Assembly (NCBI GenBank): GCA_964509425.1
Contig: CAZDWZ010000010.1
Location: forward strand, 1 to 64,000
Source: CAZDWZ01 sp964509425
Lineage (GTDB): Bacteria; Bdellovibrionota_C; UBA2361; SZUA-149; CAZDWZ01
Length of the DNA: 64,000 bases
Reading direction: 5' to 3'
The position numbers and the translations under genes are program-made. Below, one piece after another: positions 58,962 to 64,000 of the stretch. Numbering within the stretch: the stretch's first letter is position 1; each line of letters opens with the position of its first letter. The notes under the pieces are model-generated. The model searched no databases. It was not told the DNA's origin and saw nothing but the letters and a program-made list of their open reading frames with translations.

Positions 58962-61436
58962 ATGCCACTTCGAGGTTGCCGGGGCGCGCCCCAACCGATG
59001 CCTGTGTACCCAACGCCGCCTGTGTGCGCTCAACCAGTGTTTTGTCCGCCGGTTACTTCTCCTTGCCCGGTGTACGGCGGGTACGTTGTATCGAATGCGC
59101 CGTGCGTGTCCAGTCCACCTGTTGTTTTCGTGCAAACCTCGCACTACGAAGATAAAATCGACGATTCAAACGAGCTTCACGCTAAGCTTGTTCCGGCCGA
59201 CGTGAAAGACGGGTTTCACCCGATAGCGTTGGAAATGTCGCTTTCATCGAAAGATGCTTCGAGCTTTGTTTATGCGGGCGATTTCTTTACCCATATGTCG
59301 TCGACCGGACGCGCGAATACGGATGTTTCTACATACGGCGGAATTAAATTTCAGCCCGGCGAGCGGATTGCGGGGGACCAGCAGATCACGATTACGAAAA
59401 CCGAGCCGAACGTTGACGGGATGGTCACCGTTCGCGTGTATTTTAAAAATTGCACCGTCCCCGGCACGGAAGGTTGTCTCGAGAAGAAAGATGTCATCGT
59501 CCGAACTGCGGATGGGAAATCACATCTTCTAAAAATTGCGGGAGAGACGCTCGAGAACAAAACTCCGAAGGTCGTTCCTGCGCCGGATTCCGTGCCGCTC
59601 CCAATGCCGAAACCGCTTCCGGAGAAACTAGAACCGCCGCAGCCCCCGCCGGTGGAGGTTAGGCCAAAGGCTCCTCCGCCGGCGGTGCCGGCTGAGAAGC
59701 CCGTGAAAATCGACCCCCCGAAGATTCCCGATGCGCCGAAGATTCCTGACCCACCTCGGCAAGACTTCGTGCCGCCGATCGCGAAGCCGCTACCCGAGGA
59801 CGTCGGGCCGAATAAGGATTGGATCTTGCCGCCGGAGAAAGTTCTTCCGCCGGGACGGCTCTACGCGAAGCCACCCACCGATTACAAAGATGATCTCCGT
59901 GGCGGGCGCACTTCTCCACCTCCTGACGAAGGAGTCCGCTCCGGTGTGCAGCCGGAACCGAAGCCGGTCGTGCCTCCGTCGCCGAAAAGCGATCCGTCTC
60001 CTGATGAGCGGACGAAGCCGGAGAGCCGTCTCAGCCTCGAACAGAGAGCGGCAGATTTTTATTTTTTGACCGCTCTGGATCAAGCCATTCTCTTTAATCA
60101 AAATCTTCTGGACGGAGTAAAAGATCCGGAGCAAGCAAAGAAAAATCGAGCGGAAGAGCCCTACGCGCAGTATTCGTCTTGCGGGACCAATCCGTGGGTC
60201 TCGTCGTTTACCGAAGACGTATTCGATCAACGGCAGCTAGACGCGATGATCCGTTTTAGCCGGACTCAGATTCGGCTCGCCGCACGGTTTGCGGATGCGG
60301 AGACGGCGACTTCGAGTGCGACGAAACTAGAAGCGCTCTGGGAGCGCGGCGAGAAGTTTTCCGCGAGCCTTCCGCAGAAAGAGTCCGATAAGACGAAGAC
60401 CGGGTGGAAGCGTGACGAGATGATCAAGCTCGTCGAAGAGACGATTGCGGTGCTGAAAGAGCTGCGGGCGGACGTTTCTGGGAAGGCCGGAGATTTCTCC
60501 TCAAAAGACGAGAAGTCCCGAGATGCGCTCCTCAACGTTTTGAAGAGCACGCGCGCCGTGAAGTCGCTAAATTCCGATGTTAAGCTGATTGAGCAAGAGC
60601 ATCTCGAGAAAGATTCGCTCCTGTGGCCGGGTGAATGTTTGTTCCCCACGAGCCACATCGTGGTGAACACGTCGCTCGAGAATTTCTCTCGGTGGTATGA
60701 AGGAGTTCAGAAAGCGAAAGAACGCCGAGCGGAGATGAAAGATGCGCCGGTGAAGGAGCCGCCGGTGGAGAAAAAGCCGGTGGAGGGAACTCCGAAGGAT
60801 GGGCAGCCCGTGGAAAAGCAGCCCGAAGAGAAGCCGATTCTCCCGCCACCCGTTTTGGCGGTTGCTCCCGTCGAACCCACTTTGGTGAAGCTGACTGAGC
60901 CGATTCCGGGACTGAAGCAGCCGGAACCCGTCGCACCTGTCGCCCCGGTCGCACCGGTCGCACCGGTCGCACCAGAGAAGCCGCAATTGCAGAAGTCCAT
61001 GACGCCGCTCAAGGGTTCTGCGGTTCTGATGCCGGGGGAAGACCAAACTTATTTTAAGGGACCGTCGCTTCCGAAGCCACTTACCGATGATGAGATGAAG
61101 ACGCTCACGGACTATGTGGTGGACCTTACCGGTGCCGAGCTTTGGAAACACAACGACAACTGCCAGGTTCTTGATTTTACCGTCCACGGTGACGGGCACT
61201 ACGCGCGTCACGGAGGAATTGACTCGCTCGTCGGCGCGAAACGAATGAGAATCGTCGTCCACCGGAACAAGGGCGTTTTCTTCTGGACGGATAACGCGGA
61301 GTGGCCGGGACGCTGGGCCTCGCTGGGAGCGATGGTCTTTCTTGATATGGACGGAAAGTATCCGGAGGCGGACAGTAATACCCGCGAAGGAAAAATGAAC
61401 AAAGTCTTGGATGGACTTCGAGGCCATTTCCGGTAG
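58962..61436 (+). CDS. Very long proline-rich modular protein
   Basis: The ATG at 58962 (MPLRGCRGAPQPMPVYPTPP) has GAGG six bases upstream; an ATG 111 bases earlier lacks one. The layout is that of the 14106-15293 product, but longer: Pro/Cys-rich N-terminus, beta domain (about 60-190; TKTEPNVDGMVTVRVYFKN, DVIVRTADGKSHLLKI), a 180-residue Pro-rich linker, a helical middle (about 360-590), a Pro/Glu/Val linker with the Ala-Pro-Val minisatellite, and a C-terminal alpha/beta domain (DYVVDLTGAELWKHNDNCQV, GHYARHGGIDSLVGAKRMRI, HRNKGVFFWTDN). No signal peptide or TM is visible. The role is unknown; such length and linkers suit a scaffold, surface-displayed or secreted effector protein. Confidence 0.7.
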   Translation: MPLRGCRGAPQPMPVYPTPPVCAQPVFCPPVTSPCPVYGGYVVSNAPCVSSPPVVFVQTSHYEDKIDDSNELHAKLVPADVKDGFHPIALEMSLSSKDASSFVYAGDFFTHMSSTGRANTDVSTYGGIKFQPGERIAGDQQITITKTEPNVDGMVTVRVYFKNCTVPGTEGCLEKKDVIVRTADGKSHLLKIAGETLENKTPKVVPAPDSVPLPMPKPLPEKLEPPQPPPVEVRPKAPPPAVPAEKPVKIDPPKIPDAPKIPDPPRQDFVPPIAKPLPEDVGPNKDWILPPEKVLPPGRLYAKPPTDYKDDLRGGRTSPPPDEGVRSGVQPEPKPVVPPSPKSDPSPDERTKPESRLSLEQRAADFYFLTALDQAILFNQNLLDGVKDPEQAKKNRAEEPYAQYSSCGTNPWVSSFTEDVFDQRQLDAMIRFSRTQIRLAARFADAETATSSATKLEALWERGEKFSASLPQKESDKTKTGWKRDEMIKLVEETIAVLKELRADVSGKAGDFSSKDEKSRDALLNVLKSTRAVKSLNSDVKLIEQEHLEKDSLLWPGECLFPTSHIVVNTSLENFSRWYEGVQKAKERRAEMKDAPVKEPPVEKKPVEGTPKDGQPVEKQPEEKPILPPPVLAVAPVEPTLVKLTEPIPGLKQPEPVAPVAPVAPVAPVAPEKPQLQKSMTPLKGSAVLMPGEDQTYFKGPSLPKPLTDDEMKTLTDYVVDLTGAELWKHNDNCQVLDFTVHGDGHYARHGGIDSLVGAKRMRIVVHRNKGVFFWTDNAEWPGRWASLGAMVFLDMDGKYPEADSNTREGKMNKVLDGLRGHFR
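60930..60972. repeat. 9-base minisatellite, inverted orientation, in coding DNA
   Basis: About four to five units of GTCGCACCG (the inverse of the unit at 42613 and 52702) encode Val-Ala-Pro repeats in the protein at 58962-61436. Confidence 0.75.
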
Positions 61437-61487
61437 GCGGAAAGGTCTGCTACGCACGGGTCGTTGATTGCCGCAGATTTGTTACCT

Positions 61488-61584
61488 GGAACGGGGTTCA
61501 TCCACAGAAGTCTGGTGCCGAAACATCTCCGCAGGAACGTATTTCTGCGGGAAGGGGGCGCATCTCGGCTGGAACGGGGTTCAT
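61488..61584 (+). repeat. Two REP units in direct orientation upstream of the RAYT gene
   Basis: GGAACGGGGTTCAT occurs at 61488-61501 and 61571-61584, 83 bases apart. Both copies are preceded by CT, giving CTGGAACGGGGTTCAT. RAYT genes are typically flanked by the REPs they mobilise. Confidence 0.75.
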
Positions 61585-61674
61585 TCTGAGCAGTCCACTC
61601 ACGAAACATGGATAATGCTCAGCCGATATCACTCTCGAACGGAGCGGAGGTCGCTCTGAAGAGAGAGGAATTTC

Positions 61675-62646
61675 ATGGCCCGTATTCGGAAACGTTTCAT
61701 CCACGGCATGTCTTATGAGCTGACATTTCGGACGGAGGAAGGTCTGCCCCTGGTCGACACGCCTTACATGCGTCTCATTGTCGAGAGTTATCTAGCGCGC
61801 GCTCAACAAATGTTTCCGGTGACGATCACGAATCTCGTGGTCATGGGAAACCACGTTCATATGCTCATCGTAGTTCAGAATCCGGCGGATGCTCCGAACT
61901 TTGTTGGGTATTTCAAGCGAGAGACTTCACATGCCGTCAATCGGCTCCTGGGACGAGAGAAGCGGACCGTCTGGGCCGAAGGATACGATTCGCCGGTGGT
62001 TCTTGATGCGGAGAAGGTCGTGGAGCGACTCGTCTACTTCTATACGAATCCTCAACGCTCGCGAATTGTGGGCCGTATCGAGGAGTACTCGCAGGTTCAC
62101 AGTTGGAACAGTTTCGTGAACGGAAGCCAGCTGAGAAAAACCGTTCCGATTTTTCCCCGAACGGCGGTGCCGAAGCTCGAGACTGATCGCGATTCGTCTC
62201 AGGACGCGCGTGTCTACCGCGAGATTCTCAGCGAACAAAATGGAGAATGCGAGCTCGTGATTGAGCCGTTCGCGTGGATGAACTCCTTTCCCGACACCGA
62301 AAGTCGTTCACCAGAGAGTTTCATAGAGCGAGTAAAGAAACTGGTCGGAGCAGCGGAGCTCTTATTGAACATCACAGAAGGAGAGGTGCCTCCGGGCAAA
62401 GGCAAGCACGTAGACATCCGGAAAGAACATGTTCCAGAAAAGCACGGAAAGCGAATGCTTTGCCTTGGAAGCGTGCGCGAACAGCGCAGGGAGTTTATCG
62501 AGTGGTGCCTGGAAGACGCCCGGGTTGCCAAAGAGGCTTTTCTCCGCTGGGTGCGAGGTCAGGCTCCGTTGGTGATGCCTCCAGGATTTTTCATCCCCGG
62601 CGGGAAGCTCTTTTCTAACGTCTTTCCGCAATTGCTTCGTGCCTAA
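61675..62646 (+). CDS. REP-associated tyrosine transposase (RAYT, IS200/IS605-type)
   Basis: A 323-residue protein starting MARIRKRFIHGMSYELTFRT, after AGAGAGG. The HUH motif is clear: VVMGNHVHMLIVV with His near 60 and 62. The catalytic Tyr lies in VYFYTNPQRSR (Tyr near 121 or 123). The region FVGYFKRETSHAVNRLLGRE is typical of the Y1 transposase fold. RAYTs are domesticated single-strand transposases that move REP palindromes. This one is longer than usual, with a C-terminal extension from about 200 (EVPPGKGKHVDIRKEHVPEK). REP units lie on both sides (61488, 61571, 62867) and elsewhere in the window. Confidence 0.9.
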   Translation: MARIRKRFIHGMSYELTFRTEEGLPLVDTPYMRLIVESYLARAQQMFPVTITNLVVMGNHVHMLIVVQNPADAPNFVGYFKRETSHAVNRLLGREKRTVWAEGYDSPVVLDAEKVVERLVYFYTNPQRSRIVGRIEEYSQVHSWNSFVNGSQLRKTVPIFPRTAVPKLETDRDSSQDARVYREILSEQNGECELVIEPFAWMNSFPDTESRSPESFIERVKKLVGAAELLLNITEGEVPPGKGKHVDIRKEHVPEKHGKRMLCLGSVREQRREFIEWCLEDARVAKEAFLRWVRGQAPLVMPPGFFIPGGKLFSNVFPQLLRA

Positions 62647-62977
62647 CGGCATCGAGCCCCGACTCTGCTTCGTTTGATAGTTCTCGTCCATGAGACGACG
62701 GTGAGGCTCGTCTTCGTAATTTGTATATTCGAGCTGAGCGAGACTTGCGCACAATTCGTCTCGGTATATTGCAGCTGCTGAAGCGAGCGAAGTCAGCGCG
62801 GCGTTTGATTCAGTGAAATTTTTGACGGGAAGCGATTGATTTCGTGAAAAGTTGTGAGGTGGGTTGATGAGGAACCCCGTTCCAGGAGGACCTTCCAGGA
62901 GGACCACCAGGAAGACTAGGAAGAGAAAACCTCTTGGAGAGCGCCGGTCGCCCTTTGCAAACAGATGTTTGCACAAG
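62647..62977. repeat. Spacer with a REP-like unit and a short G+A tandem repeat
   Basis: ATGAGGAACCCCGTTCC at 62867-62883 is an inverse REP unit with a three-base insertion. It is directly followed by an imperfect tandem of CCAGGAGGACC units (62882-62915). No gene is supported in this region. Confidence 0.5.
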
Positions 62978-63027
62978 GCGCCGGAGCTCTCCCAATATCC
63001 TTCGGTAAGGAAAGGGAGAGACGGCGC
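62978..63027 (-). terminator. Strong terminator hairpin of the 63034 gene
   Basis: GCGCCGGAGCTCTCCC (62978-62993) pairs with GGGAGAGACGGCGC (63014-63027), with a two-base bulge. It begins seven bases beyond the minus-strand stop codon. Confidence 0.65.
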
Positions 63028-63033
63028 GAGTGG

Positions 63034-63888
63034 TCAGATCTTGATCAACATGACCTGACAGACATCAGACTTCACGGAGGCCCGGCGCAGGTAGCGGACC
63101 GCGGCCTCCGCGACGTGATGCGGCCGGTCGAGCGTCATGGTCTCCTCCGGGATGTTCGCCGACATCTTCTCGAGCCATGCGGTTGCGAGCTCGGCGATCT
63201 CCTCCTGCGAGGCGTCGGCGCTACTCGGGAGGATCTCCTCGAACTGCCAGAGCGCGACGACGGTGGCGCGAAGCTTCCCATACTTTACGACTCCGTCTTC
63301 CTCGTACTCGTCACGGTGGACGAAGAGGACGGCGTAGTCGGTGCCGTCTGACGTCGCGAGGCTGGACCGCTTCGCCTTCAGATGGCGCAAGATTTCAGGA
63401 GACTTCGCGATGGCGGCCTGGGCGAACGGCTTCAAGGGCGCCAGGAGCCGCTTGATGCCGCTCGGGAGCTCGAAGAGTCCCACGTTCGCGCAGTGCGGGT
63501 TCCCGAAGTGCGGCAGCACCTTCGCGTTTGCCGCCGCATCGATCTCGCCGCGGATCTTCTCGCTCTCGACGACCGCGTCCAGCCGGAGCACGTCCAGGAA
63601 CTGGATGTGCGGGATGATGCGCTCTCCCCGCGGCTCGAACCACGAGACGTCGAGGAAGATCACCTTCTTCGAGGCCGACACGAATGCCTCGTGCTCCAGG
63701 CGTGCTGCCTCGGCGATGGCCGCGACGCGCTGACGTTCCTTCTCCATCGCGAGGAGCGCGTTGCGCACGGCCCAGCCGACGAGTGCGATCGCCGCAATCA
63801 CACAGAGTTCGATGAACTGGACGAGGATGGAGCTGGCCTGAGCCTCTGGCGAGCTCAGCACCTCGACGAGCCATTTTACGTTTTCCAC
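63034..63888 (-). CDS. G+C-rich orphan membrane-anchored protein
   Basis: A 284-residue protein with a GTG start (MENVKWLVEVLSSPEAQASS), after AAAGGG. A TM helix near 25-45 (FIELCVIAAIALVGWAVRNA) is followed by a coiled-coil-like helix (EKERQRVAAIAEAARLEHEA). Next come KVIFLDVSWFEPRGERIIPH, PHFGNPHCANVGLFELPSGI, DGTDYAVLFVHRDEYEEDGV and a helical C-terminus. No family is recognised. The codon use is strongly G+C-biased. The gene has a hairpin after its stop and two perfect or near-perfect hairpins in its leader, so it belongs with the other hairpin-bounded orphans. Confidence 0.65.
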   Translation of the reverse strand: MENVKWLVEVLSSPEAQASSILVQFIELCVIAAIALVGWAVRNALLAMEKERQRVAAIAEAARLEHEAFVSASKKVIFLDVSWFEPRGERIIPHIQFLDVLRLDAVVESEKIRGEIDAAANAKVLPHFGNPHCANVGLFELPSGIKRLLAPLKPFAQAAIAKSPEILRHLKAKRSSLATSDGTDYAVLFVHRDEYEEDGVVKYGKLRATVVALWQFEEILPSSADASQEEIAELATAWLEKMSANIPEETMTLDRPHHVAEAAVRYLRRASVKSDVCQVMLIKI

Positions 63889-63922
63889 GATTTACCCTTT
63901 CCCCTCTCGAAAACCGGCATAT

Positions 63923-63985
63923 CTCCGACCACGCGGTCGGAGAGTTCTTGCCACGGACAGATCGCCTGAAACGATCTCTCCGTGG
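63923..63985 (-). promoter_or_regulatory. Leader hairpins of the 63034 gene
   Basis: CTCCGACC / GGTCGGAG (63923-63930 with 63935-63942) and CCACGGACAGATCG / CGATCTCTCCGTGG (63951-63964 with 63972-63985) lie 35-100 bases upstream of the start codon. The window ends before the 5' end of this leader can be defined. Confidence 0.55.
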
Positions 63986-64000
63986 ATGGAGAGCTGCTTC

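Noticed and set aside
1..64000. tRNA, rRNA or riboswitch genes
   Set aside because: I looked for cloverleaf-like segments with the GTTCGA loop and for rRNA signatures and saw none I could support. Structured regions are reported as leaders or hairpins only.

Overview
The window looks like chromosomal DNA of an uncultivated bacterium with Gram-negative features: many Sec signal peptides, two lipoproteins, an F-type ATP synthase a/c pair and a dnaA-oriC-dnaN-recF replication locus. No rRNA or tRNA is visible and I cannot place the lineage. Base composition is moderate in most genes, but a scattered set of genes is clearly richer in G+C, with G or C in most third codon positions.

Layout. Positions 1-5000 hold the end of a proline-rich gene, a secreted Cys-rich protein and a response regulator/double histidine kinase pair. 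From 5000 to 15300 lie mostly minus-strand genes for a large secreted protein and for modular, mostly proline-rich proteins that share shuffled domains and lack signal peptides. At 15573-19645 is a second double histidine kinase with its regulator. It is followed by two paralogous small-protein genes whose promoters share a direct-repeat motif with the promoter region of the kinase. From 20400 to 32600 the DNA is accessory: G+C-rich orphan genes, each bounded by strong hairpins, plus an SPFH protein, a membrane protein resembling an ABC-2 permease, and dispersed repeats. The core replication and energy locus is at 34500-44000 (atpE, atpB, dnaA, oriC, dnaN, recF), interrupted by a proline-rich candidate caspase-fold protein between dnaN and recF. 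From 44000 to 64000 come more G+C-rich hairpin-bounded genes, a tripartite hipB-hipS-hipT toxin-antitoxin operon with palindromic operators, a third two-component pair, an FG-GAP protein carrying the Cys-rich domain, an EF-hand lipoprotein, a DUF3313-like lipoprotein, a transglutaminase-like secreted protein, a PD-(D/E)XK-like protein, another long proline-rich protein and a REP-associated tyrosine transposase (RAYT) with its REP/REPIN repeats.

The strongest candidate for something undescribed is the set of about ten unrelated G+C-rich genes. Most have a strong hairpin just after the stop codon. Most have a structured 5' leader, and in several the Shine-Dalgarno sequence GGAG sits in a mini-hairpin with a CTCC a few bases upstream. 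One leader is duplicated, and its last part recurs a third time in front of an unrelated gene on the other strand. This suggests exchangeable single-gene units with translation-controlling leaders. Other items worth checking are the double histidine kinases whose second half has lost catalytic motifs, the predicted regulon of one of them, the family of shuffled domains, and the REPIN population. All function calls are from reading the sequence; no database search was run.
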